A stretch of 48,947 nucleotides of DNA from a virus, in IMG/VR virus record IMGVR_UViG_3300035698_005713, positions 1 to 48,947 of that record, one strand, 5' to 3'. Of the stretch, positions 22,889 through 31,082 are shown piece by piece. A program made the translations under genes and the position numbers. The notes beneath the pieces were generated by a model, which did not search any database, was not told the DNA's origin, and saw only the letters and a list, made by a program, of their open reading frames with translations. The stretch's first letter is position 1. Every line of letters starts with the position of its first letter.

Positions 22889-23395
22889 TCAATCTTTATT
22901 TTTCAACCGTCGACGCTCTAAAATATCCGGTTTTTTCTGTGATTTCAATAGTTCAATCTGGTTTAGGTAGCGATTATACATTGTTTTTAGTTCCTCAACA
23001 GTAAATTTCCGCACTGTTTTCGACAACCTGAGCATCTCGTCAATGCCGTTTTGGCCATACCGTTCCCGCATAAACGCATAATAACCAGGCCAGTTACCTT
23101 TCAGGGTGATATTGCAGTTATAACATTGGCCGTGTACGCAATGCTCCAAAAACAGAATCGAATTGTGCCTGCCGGGAATAAAATGACCAGCCTGAGCGCA
23201 ACCCACCCCAAAAGCAGGGTAAGGTTTGCCACAAGAGCAACACTTCAGGGTGTGGGGACTGCCGGTAGTCTCCAAGGCATCCCGCAAACGAATGTAAGGA
23301 CTGAACGCTTTCGTCCAGACCTTCTTCTTCCACCAAGCAACTCCGTGCTTCTTCATGCTTTTCATCCCCGTTGTAAGTTTCCTTGCCTTAGCCAT
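22889..23395 (-). CDS. ninG: NinG/Rap-type recombination nuclease
   Basis: 168 residues. Matches the lambda NinG (Rap) family: basic N-terminus, then zinc site KCCSCGKPYP (C52-C55), AGHFIPGRHNSILFLEHCVHGQCYNCN with H71, H88, C91/C94 and N95, then LKGNWPGYYAFMRERYG. It acts on branched recombination intermediates in concert with annealing proteins, fitting the RecT-type and nuclease genes further upstream. AGGTAGG ribosome site before the ATG. Confidence 0.88.
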   Translation of the reverse strand: MAKARKLTTGMKSMKKHGVAWWKKKVWTKAFSPYIRLRDALETTGSPHTLKCCSCGKPYPAFGVGCAQAGHFIPGRHNSILFLEHCVHGQCYNCNITLKGNWPGYYAFMRERYGQNGIDEMLRLSKTVRKFTVEELKTMYNRYLNQIELLKSQKKPDILERRRLKNKD

Positions 23396-23411
23396 CCGTG
23401 CCTACCTTTCC

Positions 23412-23517
23412 AGACCCTTAAGGTCTCTTACTTCCCTATGCTTATAATGTCTTGTACTGTACTGTACTGTAATGTGTTAATAGCAACTATGTAGTCGCTA
23501 TGTAGCTGCTCATAGTT
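23412..23517. promoter_or_regulatory. Intergenic repeats ahead of the ninG gene
   Basis: A 120-nt gap (23396-23516) holding: AGACC/GGTCT with a 5-nt loop (23412-23426); four tandem GTACT-type units (23454-23472); two direct CTATGTAG copies (23487-23494 and 23498-23505); and an AACTATG/CATAGTT inverted repeat (23485-23517). Candidate regulatory DNA for the ninG-3D-domain end of the operon. No convincing promoter. Confidence 0.4.
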
Positions 23518-24035
23518 CATCGCTTTTTTACCTTAAATAATGTTTTCAGCCGCGTCTGTAAATCGGTAAACGACGAGCCGCCCGACCTGTCATCCTGAGA
23601 AAATGAAGCAATTCGCCAGACAGTATGTTCCAGTGCTAAATAATAATATTGTGCAAGTGGGCAATATTCTCTTGGTTCAAGGACGAAATTCGTAGGGAGA
23701 AAATCTCTACCCGCAAGGTACATATGACTGGCAAGTTCGCCCAGTTTCCCAATAGTCTGTACAACATCTTCTGCTATAAAGGTTTTATATTCTTGTCTGG
23801 TTTCAACCATACACTCTACAATCTCGTGAGAACGCTCGGGTATAACCGCTTGGTCTAATTTGTGCCATTTTCTAATCCACTTCACAAGGCTTTTCCATAC
23901 TCGCTTTTTTGCCTCAGCCTGCTCGCTTTCGTGCCAATCTTCTTTGCGCTTATCCCAATACTCTTCAAAATCTTCTTCGATACCTTCAAATACTGATAAG
24001 GTAAGCAATTCTTTTTCACTTTTTGTCAATTTCAT
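23517..24035 (-). CDS. Hypothetical helical protein (172 aa)
   Basis: Reads MKLTKSEKELLTLSVFEGIE and is helical throughout, acidic then basic, with aromatic-rich stretches (CPLAQYYYLALEHTVWRIASF). No motif recognised. It overlaps the replisome-organizer-like gene by 20 nt and has GGTGA before the ATG, so it is probably co-translated and involved in replication control. The family is unknown to me. Confidence 0.65.
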   Translation of the reverse strand: MKLTKSEKELLTLSVFEGIEEDFEEYWDKRKEDWHESEQAEAKKRVWKSLVKWIRKWHKLDQAVIPERSHEIVECMVETRQEYKTFIAEDVVQTIGKLGELASHMYLAGRDFLPTNFVLEPREYCPLAQYYYLALEHTVWRIASFSQDDRSGGSSFTDLQTRLKTLFKVKKR

Positions 24036-24369
24036 TTTTCACCTTTTCCAGCCAGCCAAATCGGGGCTTAACTAATTCCGTAAACGCTAATTCAAAACAC
24101 TCTTGCCGAAAGCCTGTTTTGTCTGCCAAATCCTCTGCTGTCAGTGCCCCGTCCAAGTCCACAAGCAATCCCCGCTTCTTCATTTTACTGGCAACCTGAA
24201 TAATCAGCACCCACGCAGCGAAAAGGTCTCCGGCTCTCGGATGGCTCATTATTCGCCGAAAACCCTTGCCGTCGTGCCTGTTCGACACGGCAACCCACGT
24301 CATTTTGGCGCAAATACGGCCTTGTGCAACTTCGAAATGTTCATTCCAGTCTTTTATGCGGTATATCAT
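24016..24369 (-). CDS. Phage replisome organizer-like DNA-binding protein
   Basis: 117 residues: YRIKDWNEHFEVAQGR, MTWVAVSNRHDGKGFRRIM, GDLFAAWVLIIQVASKMKKRG, then LTAEDLADKTGFRQECFELA and FGWLEKV. This order (DW-x-FE, then a tryptophan-containing helix, GAW-like helix, winged-helix start) is that of N-terminal domains of phage replication initiators of the replisome-organizer type. It probably loads or recruits helicase at an origin. Short for the family, so only the DNA-binding half is present. Confidence 0.7.
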   Translation of the reverse strand: MIYRIKDWNEHFEVAQGRICAKMTWVAVSNRHDGKGFRRIMSHPRAGDLFAAWVLIIQVASKMKKRGLLVDLDGALTAEDLADKTGFRQECFELAFTELVKPRFGWLEKVKNEIDKK

Positions 24370-24401
24370 TCAAATAGTCCTAACTGGCCTTTTCTTGCTT
24401 C

Positions 24402-25061
24402 TTAGATATATAATCTTTGCTTCCTGCCCTCTATTTTAATCGTTACGCCTTTGATAACACCGTCTCTTATATATTTAGCGATGCTACTTTTGGCCGTTTG
24501 GTCTGATGAATAATGAAAGCGACCAACCGAATCGACCATTTCTTTAATTGTAGTTCCGGGATTTTTTTTGATAAAAGTTAATACATCCCTGACCGTTCCT
24601 TTGAATGGAGTATAATAGCCACCATTGGCTGCACCTGCTTTTGCAAAATGTTTATGTTCTTCACAAAGCATATTTTTTATGTTCCACAAAGCCGCTTTTT
24701 TATTCCTCATCAATTTAGGCCTATGGCTAATCTGAACGTATCCTTCTTCCTCAACTTCCATCAACCCAACACCTTTTTCTTTATGAAAAAACCAAGACGC
24801 TGCCCCTCCTCTTCTTTTTTTGGTTCTCATAACCGCTACGGACACATAATTAGCACAACACCTGCTTATCCAAAAACAAGCCTGGTCTATAACTGCAAGC
24901 CCATATCTCGTTTTGGTTTCAATAATCCAAGTTAAACCGTTTTTTACTGCCACAATATCAGCAATAGGGCTTAAAGCGCCGGTACACACTTCTTGATAAA
25001 CCTCCCACTCTCTTTTTTCTAACCATTTAATAATATGTTTTGCAAGTTCCTGCTCTGTCAT
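24402..25061 (-). CDS. PD-(D/E)XK nuclease with winged-helix C-terminus
   Basis: 219 residues. N-terminal restriction-like nuclease core: PIADIVAVKNGLTWIIETKT, giving the D-(15)-ExK pattern, followed by a helix (VIDQACFWI). The centre is basic (RTKKRRGG). The C-terminal 75 residues look like a winged-helix DNA-binding domain (TVRDVLTFIKKNPGTTIKEMV, AKYIRDGVIKGVTIK). Likely a structure-specific or end-processing nuclease of the replication block. The ATG has only a weak ribosome site. Confidence 0.75.
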   Translation of the reverse strand: MTEQELAKHIIKWLEKREWEVYQEVCTGALSPIADIVAVKNGLTWIIETKTRYGLAVIDQACFWISRCCANYVSVAVMRTKKRRGGAASWFFHKEKGVGLMEVEEEGYVQISHRPKLMRNKKAALWNIKNMLCEEHKHFAKAGAANGGYYTPFKGTVRDVLTFIKKNPGTTIKEMVDSVGRFHYSSDQTAKSSIAKYIRDGVIKGVTIKIEGRKQRLYI

Positions 25062-25097
25062 ACTAATCGCCGTAAATAATTTGGTTAATCGGTAAGG

Positions 25098-25946
25098 TCA
25101 ACAAAACCTCGCATTTCCCACCAGTGTCAGCACCATTGCTGCTGTTGCTCCGTTCCTGTACCACTCGCGAATATCCTTATATTTCGGTGGCTTAACTACC
25201 CTGATTGACTGTGTGCAGCTTTTAAGCTCTTTTGCTAAGCGTATTCCGCCCTCGTAGCCCGGATAGCTCACACGGCCATTAGGAAGCTCTGTCGGCTTAT
25301 CTTTGTCAGCTACTATTACTACCGTCCTGTTAAAAGGACCTATCATAGTTTTAATGTACTCTGCGCCAGTATTGCAGGAAGCCCTCGATATTGTATCGAA
25401 TCCCAAATCCAAAAGTGCGGCGCAATCTGTTGGCCCTTCCGAAATTAGCAACAACCCCGTTGTATCTGCTTTCACTCCTGCGGGAATGAATATCCCATTT
25501 TTTGAGCCTGTTACTGCATATTTGCCACCTTTAGGCCTTCTAAGTCTAATGCCAATTATTTTCCCATATCCATCACGCATAGGAAACGTATAACATTTCC
25601 CGTCCCAACCTACTCTGAGCCTGTCCAGTGAATCAGCAGATACCCCTAATTTGTCTGCAAGCGGCTGGCGGCTTTGTAAATTGGTGTAATACTTTTGTGC
25701 CAACATTGTAAAATCCTTTTGGGGTTGTGGCTTTTCTTTTTTTCGATTAGGTATTCTATTCTTAGGCAATGGGTTATCGAGCCTGTGCAACCAACCGCCA
25801 TTTTTACAAGGCTTATTAGATTCTACCCTCATACAGTTAGCCAATTTCCCATCTGACGTAATACAACACCAATCAGCTCTCTCGCTTTAACAAACTACAC
25901 AAGGGGAATTTTTATTTACTCGAATCCATTCGCTTTGTATAGTCAT
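25098..25946 (-). pseudogene. TOPRIM primase-like gene interrupted by an in-frame TAA
   Basis: The main body (25098-25886) carries a TOPRIM domain (ISEGPTDCAALLDLGF, VVIVADKD) and a primase-associated segment before it. Upstream in the same frame, 25946-25890 reads MTIQSEWIRVNKNSPCVVC with a good AAGGTGAT ribosome site, then TAA (25887-25889), then SERADWCCITSDGKLANCMR. The Cys pairs on both sides of the stop form one zinc-binding motif (C-x2-C ... WC ... C), so the real product spans it; a T-to-A change would give Lys. As sequenced, only a truncated protein starting at a TTG (25844) or Met further in could be made. Functions: zinc-finger primase or TOPRIM nuclease for replication. Confidence 0.7.
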
Positions 25947-25963
25947 AGGGCATCACCTTCTTT

Positions 25964-26125
25964 CTAATCATCAAATAACGTCCTCGGTTTTTTACGTTCC
26001 TTTCGTCCGTCAAGTATCTCTTTTCTCGTCTTTGGATTGTCCACGTCAAGATGAGAAAAATGTTCTTTGTCAAGTGGGGCTTCTTTGTTTAGTGCAGCTA
26101 TTATTTCGGTCAATCTACCCATCAT
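25964..26125 (-). CDS. Small hypothetical protein (53 aa)
   Basis: Reads MMGRLTEIIAALNKEAPLDK and ends KERKKPRTLFDD. Charged, helical, with a basic segment in the second half. GAAAGG lies 4-7 nt before the paired ATGs. Lies between the primase-like gene (gap 17 nt) and a small membrane gene (gap 27 nt). Function unknown. Confidence 0.6.
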   Translation of the reverse strand: MMGRLTEIIAALNKEAPLDKEHFSHLDVDNPKTRKEILDGRKERKKPRTLFDD

Positions 26126-26152
26126 TTTCCTTTCGATAAGTTACCACAAAAG

Positions 26153-26296
26153 TTATTTTATCATAATAGTAAAAAACGTAATGCAGGCCGCCGCTATCCA
26201 ATAACCAGTTCGTGGCACATCGCCCTTTGTCGCATAGACTATCGCAGCGGCTATGTCGAGTATTATTAAGATTGTCGGAAAGACCCTCTCGTTCAT
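26153..26296 (-). CDS. Small two-span membrane protein (47 aa)
   Basis: Reads MNERVFPTILIILDIAAAIV, then YATKGDVPRTGYWIAAACIT. Two hydrophobic helices around a KGDVPRTGYW turn match a common phage small-membrane protein type (MN-x2-FPT-x-LI, GD-x3-xxYW-AAA). A different frame of similar length overlaps this region, but its residues are not protein-like. Role unknown. Confidence 0.7.
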   Translation of the reverse strand: MNERVFPTILIILDIAAAIVYATKGDVPRTGYWIAAACITFFTIMIK

Positions 26297-26299
26297 TCG

Positions 26300-26467
26300 T
26301 CAAGTCTTTTCCTTATAAATTCGTTCAATAACTTCAATCATTTTGTCTGTATAAACAAACCGTTCATGGTCTACCAGGTCGGCTATGAAGTTGACTTCCC
26401 ACTCTGACAGTCCTTTGCCGAAAGCGTCTATGTGCTGTATCAGTTCGTATGGTAGGAAATCACTCAT
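26300..26467 (-). CDS. Small hypothetical protein (55 aa)
   Basis: Reads MSDFLPYELIQHIDAFGKGL, then SEWEVNFIADLVDHERFVYT. Helical pattern with an acidic bias, ending IERIYKEKT. The ATG overlaps the stop of the upstream gene (ATGA), and its own stop lies just before the membrane gene. Typical tiny accessory gene of a replication operon; function unknown. Confidence 0.65.
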   Translation of the reverse strand: MSDFLPYELIQHIDAFGKGLSEWEVNFIADLVDHERFVYTDKMIEVIERIYKEKT

Positions 26468-26682
26468 CTTTTATTGGCCTCATCTACAAATTCATTTATA
26501 TCTTTCAAACACCCTGAACTGTAAACCGCTAAAACCATAGGGAAATAGCAATACTGTCGCCAAGCAGGATGCCACTTAACAACTCCTAATGCACCTCCAC
26601 TTTTGTTGCAACATCGCCAAACTTTGGTTTTTGGTTTTTCTTCCGCCAGATTAAAAACTATATATTGATATTCTAATTTCAT
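26464..26682 (-). CDS. Small hypothetical protein (72 aa), WRQYCYFP type
   Basis: Reads MKLEYQYIVFNLAEEKPKTK from the ATG at 26682 with GGGAGG 6 nt upstream; a TTG earlier is not needed. Motif GGALGVVKWHPAWRQYCYFPM followed by GCLKDINEFVDEANK fits a small family found in phage and bacteria (LG-I-WY-WRQYCF-P), role unknown. Overlaps both neighbours by 4 nt. Confidence 0.75.
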   Translation of the reverse strand: MKLEYQYIVFNLAEEKPKTKVWRCCNKSGGALGVVKWHPAWRQYCYFPMVLAVYSSGCLKDINEFVDEANKR

Positions 26683-26846
26683 TTTTCCTCCCAATGACTA
26701 CATTTAGCATCGCCTTTTTTATACATACCTTTTGGTTCGAGATAACAATATCCTTCATTCCTACCGTATCCCGACCAGCCATTTGCGCAAAAGGTTCCAA
26801 AATCTTGTTTCCACCATTTACACGTTGCACAAGTAGGATTTCTCAT
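26679..26846 (-). CDS. Small Cys-rich protein (55 aa), TCATCKWW type
   Basis: Reads MRNPTCATCKWWKQDFGTFC and ends KCSHWEEK. Cysteines at C6/C9, C20, C34 and C49 plus a C-terminal His give a likely zinc site, as in a widespread small phage family (TC-x2-C-x-W ... G-x-C ... C-x-W). Overlaps the helicase stop (TAATG) and the next start (ATGA). Function unknown. Confidence 0.75.
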   Translation of the reverse strand: MRNPTCATCKWWKQDFGTFCANGWSGYGRNEGYCYLEPKGMYKKGDAKCSHWEEK

Positions 26847-28513
26847 TACGCTCCCTTCTTTCCGTATGGCCTACGCCAGCCGTTTCTTGCCAACTGTCCT
26901 ATCAGCTTGCCAGCTTCCCCAAAAGTCATATTAGTTGTATCGTATTTATATTTTATCAGAACTTTAGTCTGCTTGAAAGTCGCCTTGCCATCCTGCTGTC
27001 GCTTCCACAGTGTATCAATAACCTGTTTTGCGTGCGTGAAGCCCATACCATCGGTATCAACGCCTTTGCCTTTAAGATACTCCAACTGTTTCTTTGTTGG
27101 CGGTTTACCTTTATGCCAAGCAACCTCTCGTACTGGATTAACGTCAAGAATATCAAACGGATTGACTTTAGCGGTAGAGAAGAAAGCCCGTAATTTAACT
27201 TTATCCCGCCAAGCCGCTTCTTCACGGTCTGCCTGCCTTTTTGCTATTTCGCGTTCTGCCGCCTGTAGTTCAGTAGCCACATCGACTGGTTTGCCGGTTG
27301 CGGCACTCTCTTTTTCTGCGTTTCTGGCAGCCAATTCCACCACATCATCGTCATATTTGCCGCCCAGAATGTCCGCAGCAGTCATCAATTTATGCCTGCC
27401 AGCGTTGCCAACGAAGTCTAAAACGGTTAATGTTTTCTTGCCGCTTTTTGCAATCGCTTCTCTGCGTTCAACAGCGTCATCGTACTGGTCAACATTAACA
27501 CTTTCCAGCACCCTTGTTCCTCGACCAACCTGCTGTGTATAGAGACTTCTGCTTTTAGTCGGCCTCGCAAGCACAACGCATTGTATAGAATCGTCATCAA
27601 AACCCTCAACAAACACTCCCACATTGAGAAGGTACTGAAACTTATTAACAGCGTAATCGGATACCACTCCCCTCCTGATTTCTTTCGGCGTTTTACCGTG
27701 AACAAACCTTGCAGAACCAGGTTTGTGTCTGTTGATAATCTCTGTGAGTCTTTCAGCCTGTACTACGGAAGCAGCAAAAATCAAAGTCTTTTTGTCGCCC
27801 GTCAGTTCGATTGTAGGAGAAGCTATTGCGTGCAGGTTTTCCTCAAATTCCAATACCTTTGCTAAATCCTTACCGTTCAAATCACCAGCTTGACTTTTGA
27901 CATTTGAATAGTCCAAACTTGAAACAAAAACGCTCTGCTGTTCTATCGCTACCAGCCAGCCATCGTCTATTCCGTCTCTGATGCCGTATTCATAAGCAAC
28001 CTCAGAGAAAATCTGTCCCATCGCCAAGCCGTCGTGCCTGTCAGGAACAGCAGTTACACCGAGAACTTTCAGGTTTTTATTCTGCTTATAGTAGTCAATA
28101 ACCTTGCGGTATGTGGCCGCAGGTGCGTGCGCCGCCTCGTCAACCACTAACAGTGAAAATTCATCGTAAGGGAAGCGCGTCATTCTACCGCCGAGCCTGC
28201 CGGCAACCTGCGTCTGGACAGTAGAAACTACAATCTCGCTTTTCGTCCAGCCGCTACCAGCCCAGTCAGCACCCATCTCAATATCAGCTTCCGTGTCAGT
28301 TATTCTTTGGATTTTGTCCTGAGCCTGGAAGATGAGTTCCTCCCTGTGAGCTATCACCATTATACGACCTGTCTTGCGGAAGTGGTCAACGATATGACTG
28401 AAATAAATAGTTTTACCTAATCCGGTTGCCATTACACAAAGTGCAGTATCGGTCTGCTCAAACTTCTTGAGAGTTTCGTCGTAGGCTTCCTGCTGGTAAT
28501 CGCGTAATTCCAT
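26846..28513 (-). CDS. Superfamily II DNA/RNA helicase (RadD/SSL2-like)
   Basis: 555 residues. Helicase motifs in order: Walker A MATGLGKT (28-35), Ia AHREEL (55-60), STVQTQ, Walker B VVDEAAHA (123-130, DEAA in place of DEAH/DEAD), GVTAVPDR, then TKSRSLYTQQVGRGTR (motifs V-VI). The C-terminal third is charged and helical and might bind partners. Probably unwinds DNA during replication or recombination restart, as no DnaB-type helicase is present. Central gene of the replication operon. Confidence 0.88.
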   Translation of the reverse strand: MELRDYQQEAYDETLKKFEQTDTALCVMATGLGKTIYFSHIVDHFRKTGRIMVIAHREELIFQAQDKIQRITDTEADIEMGADWAGSGWTKSEIVVSTVQTQVAGRLGGRMTRFPYDEFSLLVVDEAAHAPAATYRKVIDYYKQNKNLKVLGVTAVPDRHDGLAMGQIFSEVAYEYGIRDGIDDGWLVAIEQQSVFVSSLDYSNVKSQAGDLNGKDLAKVLEFEENLHAIASPTIELTGDKKTLIFAASVVQAERLTEIINRHKPGSARFVHGKTPKEIRRGVVSDYAVNKFQYLLNVGVFVEGFDDDSIQCVVLARPTKSRSLYTQQVGRGTRVLESVNVDQYDDAVERREAIAKSGKKTLTVLDFVGNAGRHKLMTAADILGGKYDDDVVELAARNAEKESAATGKPVDVATELQAAEREIAKRQADREEAAWRDKVKLRAFFSTAKVNPFDILDVNPVREVAWHKGKPPTKKQLEYLKGKGVDTDGMGFTHAKQVIDTLWKRQQDGKATFKQTKVLIKYKYDTTNMTFGEAGKLIGQLARNGWRRPYGKKGA

Positions 28514-28669
28514 TTACTTTTTCTCCTGCACGTCAGGCTTAGTGTCCATATTGTCGCCAATGTTAATTATTCTCCCGATAAGTTTATAACATCTACTATC
28601 ACGAAATTCTACTGTATCATCTGGCAAATGCTTGTCCTCAACTATCTTAAAGAAATCGGCTAACCTCAT
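28514..28669 (-). CDS. Small hypothetical protein (51 aa)
   Basis: Reads MRLADFFKIVEDKHLPDDTV, then EFRDSRCYKLIGRIINIGDN. Compact alpha/beta look, no motif recognised. It overlaps the end of the ParB-like gene by 4 nt and stops 1 nt before the helicase start, so it is translated with them. Confidence 0.65.
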   Translation of the reverse strand: MRLADFFKIVEDKHLPDDTVEFRDSRCYKLIGRIINIGDNMDTKPDVQEKK

Positions 28670-29538
28670 TTCATCTCCTTAGGGCTGGCTATATAACCAC
28701 TTTCGTTCATCCATCCCCGTCCATTACAAGCCCTGCAATCATCATTGTTTACGTCTCCGCCGCAATAAACACAAACAGCATACGGCAGAGTGAACCTGAG
28801 ATTCCGTCTCACGTTGCCAATATCAGCTTTCAACTGTTCTACCTTACAATTCGCGTATAACTCGTCGTTCTTCTCGACAGCCTCTTTGATTTCCCTGAAC
28901 ATCTTATTCATCAGAGCAACGTGGTCTGTGATTTCAGTCTTTCTGTCGAAGATTTCGACAAGGTGTTCCGGCACTTCCTTGCCAGTAGAATCAAACGTCT
29001 TTGCTGTTTCCTGCGGATTAGATGTGGTTTTTTTAGTTTCTTTGGGGTCTTTATTGCTTGCAAGGGAACTATCCCCCTTTTGGGAGTCGCCTTTTTTCCT
29101 ATCTTTGTATAGTATCCGGCACTTGGAAACGTAGCTTCTTGTGGTTCCACCAACCCACTCCGCAATAGCTTTGTCTGTCATTTTACCCCACTCTTTGTCA
29201 GGGAACATCTTCTCAATGAGCATATTTTTAACTGTTCCGGGCTGGCGTGGAAATCCGTGGTCTTTGTTGGCAGAGAAAGAGAAGAGGATAGCATTTCTTT
29301 GTGTACCCTCCTCAATACTGGCCGAGATATACTTCTTGCCGAGCTTTCGATAACAAAATAGCCTGTGAAATCCATTCCACAGCCAGTTATGCTTGCCATC
29401 AAAGACTACGCTTATCGGTGGAAATTCAGCCCCGTCTTCTATCAGTGCCTTATAACGCTTAATAACATCATCGTCTATTGGTCGCTGCTGCGTTCCACCG
29501 TCTATGCGAATATCTGCTAACGCCAGTTTTTTAATCAT
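28666..29538 (-). CDS. ParB/Srx-fold protein with C-terminal zinc motif
   Basis: 290 residues. N-terminal ParB-like nuclease/CTPase fold (about 1-100): DGGTQQRPIDDDVIKRYKAL, WNGFHRLFCYRKLG. Then an HTH region (KAIAEWVGGTTRSYVSKCR), a low-complexity linker and a C-terminal DnaJ-like zinc motif CVYCGGD and CRACNGRGW. Stand-alone phage ParB-like proteins act as DNA-binding regulators, partition-like factors or nucleases. Located in the replication operon and translationally coupled to the small gene below it. Confidence 0.8.
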   Translation of the reverse strand: MIKKLALADIRIDGGTQQRPIDDDVIKRYKALIEDGAEFPPISVVFDGKHNWLWNGFHRLFCYRKLGKKYISASIEEGTQRNAILFSFSANKDHGFPRQPGTVKNMLIEKMFPDKEWGKMTDKAIAEWVGGTTRSYVSKCRILYKDRKKGDSQKGDSSLASNKDPKETKKTTSNPQETAKTFDSTGKEVPEHLVEIFDRKTEITDHVALMNKMFREIKEAVEKNDELYANCKVEQLKADIGNVRRNLRFTLPYAVCVYCGGDVNNDDCRACNGRGWMNESGYIASPKEMK

Positions 29539-29714
29539 TTTCTTCCTTTCAACAGTCTGTTACTGTCTATAATTGCTTTCATTTTTATATTTTCATCCAA
29601 CAGATGTGCCATCTGTCTATTTGTGGCGTAATATGAGACAGCTTTGGCTTCTTTAATCATAGCATCAAGTATCCTTGTCCTGATTATGTGTACTGGTAAA
29701 AAAGGTATCTTCAT
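29535..29714 (-). CDS. Small hypothetical protein (59 aa)
   Basis: Reads MKIPFLPVHIIRTRILDAMI from the ATG at 29714 (AAAGAAA ahead), then KEAKAVSYYATNRQMAHLLD. Mostly helical; it overlaps the ParB-like gene by 4 nt. A longer reading with a poor N-terminus is not supported. Function unknown. Confidence 0.6.
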   Translation of the reverse strand: MKIPFLPVHIIRTRILDAMIKEAKAVSYYATNRQMAHLLDENIKMKAIIDSNRLLKGRK

Positions 29715-29785
29715 AATTTCTTTCAAATAAAAGTTGCGGCGTGTTTGGTTCAGGCACACCGCCGCCAAAGCCTGTACTGAAAGGT

Positions 29786-31048
29786 CTACTGTTTTACCGA
29801 ACCATCTTCGATAATTATGCCACCTTCACCTTCTATTCGCTCAAGCCACAGTTGAAAGTCTTTGTCTGCTGCCATCTTAGAAACAACATTCAGGCTCTCG
29901 TCGTCTAAATCATTTCCTTTCATTCGGATAACCCTCAGTTCCGGGTTCTCTGCCATTGCGATACCCATACCGATTTCGAGCTTCTTTGCGTCATTGACCT
30001 GCGACAGTGGTATGCCCTCAAAGACGACTCCATCGTCTGTTACAGATAGCCCTGGCAGAGGCATTTTCGCCTCCGCCAGTCTCGCGGCTTTACGCATGTC
30101 GCATAGTTTCACCTCCTTGCCGAGTTCGGCATAAACTTGCGTTTTTGCTTTGGCTTTTGCTTCCAGTTCAGCCTTTTGCTTTTTCAACCTTACGAGTCTA
30201 TTAGTTTCCTCGATAGTGGCGATTTCTCTTTCGATAATCTCTACCTCTTTAGCACCTTGCACGTTGCGAGCTATCTTTGTTAATTCCTCTGCTTGAATTC
30301 TCCCTCGTTCACTATTTTGAGCGTGCAACTTATATGTCCTCTCCAGTTTATCCTTTAAGTCGGCCATCAATAATTCTTCATCTTCACAGGTTTTCTCGTA
30401 TTCTTTTAGAACTCCCTCGCGATGCTCAATATCCTGTAAGATTGCCTTCCGTTTTGCGTTATGCTCATTCGCCTCGTTCAACTTCGTTGCCATCTCCAGC
30501 ATCGAAACTTCTTCGTCCGGCACTTCGTCGCCGACTGCTATCCGAGCCGCTTCGTGTTCGTAAGTCTCTTTGATAGACCTTACTTCCGAGCGCTTCTGCT
30601 TCAAAGTGGCGACCTGTTCGTCAATATCAGAGAAGTCCAGACCAGCCAGTTTCATTACAACCTCATACTGCTTACGCTGGTCGTAGTTAATAAAGAGCAT
30701 CGGGTCAAAGGCTAAATTACCGACTATCTTATCGAGCAACTTCTGAGGAGACTGCGCCCTCATACCGTCAGAATTTGTGATTGTAACAGAACCGCCACCG
30801 GCTTCAGTGAAAGTGCGTTTGACGATCCAGTTTTCCGTCTCGATTACGACTTCAGCTCTTTCTTCGCCATCTCTGATTGGCTTTTGTGGGGCATACTTTT
30901 TGCCGCACAAGGCACTTACTATCGCGTCAAGCACGGAACTCTTGCCAGCACCATTTTTCCCTGTGATTAAAACAGTATCCCCTTTGGGATTTATCTCTAT
31001 AGCCTTAAGACACATAAAATTCTCTGCATTAAGTTTGATAATTTTCAT
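29786..31048 (-). CDS. RecF/SMC-like AAA ATPase
   Basis: 420 residues from the ATG at 31048; an earlier ATG at 31057 abuts its GAAAGGA site, whereas 31048 has 9-nt spacing. Walker A GKNGAGKSS (about 32-40) with the N-terminal KIIKLNAENF strand typical of RecF/SMC proteins. A long coiled coil of ALEE heptads (about 140-320) is followed by a C-terminal lobe (GIPLSQVNDAKKLEIGMGIAMAENPELRV), with no clear signature motif or Walker B. Such ATPases process DNA ends with a paired nuclease; the RecB-type nuclease gene is two genes upstream. Confidence 0.8.
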   Translation of the reverse strand: MKIIKLNAENFMCLKAIEINPKGDTVLITGKNGAGKSSVLDAIVSALCGKKYAPQKPIRDGEERAEVVIETENWIVKRTFTEAGGGSVTITNSDGMRAQSPQKLLDKIVGNLAFDPMLFINYDQRKQYEVVMKLAGLDFSDIDEQVATLKQKRSEVRSIKETYEHEAARIAVGDEVPDEEVSMLEMATKLNEANEHNAKRKAILQDIEHREGVLKEYEKTCEDEELLMADLKDKLERTYKLHAQNSERGRIQAEELTKIARNVQGAKEVEIIEREIATIEETNRLVRLKKQKAELEAKAKAKTQVYAELGKEVKLCDMRKAARLAEAKMPLPGLSVTDDGVVFEGIPLSQVNDAKKLEIGMGIAMAENPELRVIRMKGNDLDDESLNVVSKMAADKDFQLWLERIEGEGGIIIEDGSVKQ

Positions 31049-31082
31049 ACTAAACATTCCTTTCTTTTGGTTTTGGGTTATA

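Noticed and set aside
26115-26303. 62-codon minus-strand frame overlapping the small membrane gene
   Set aside because: The overlapping frame at 26153-26296 gives a recognisable two-span protein, while this frame gives a non-protein-like mixture.
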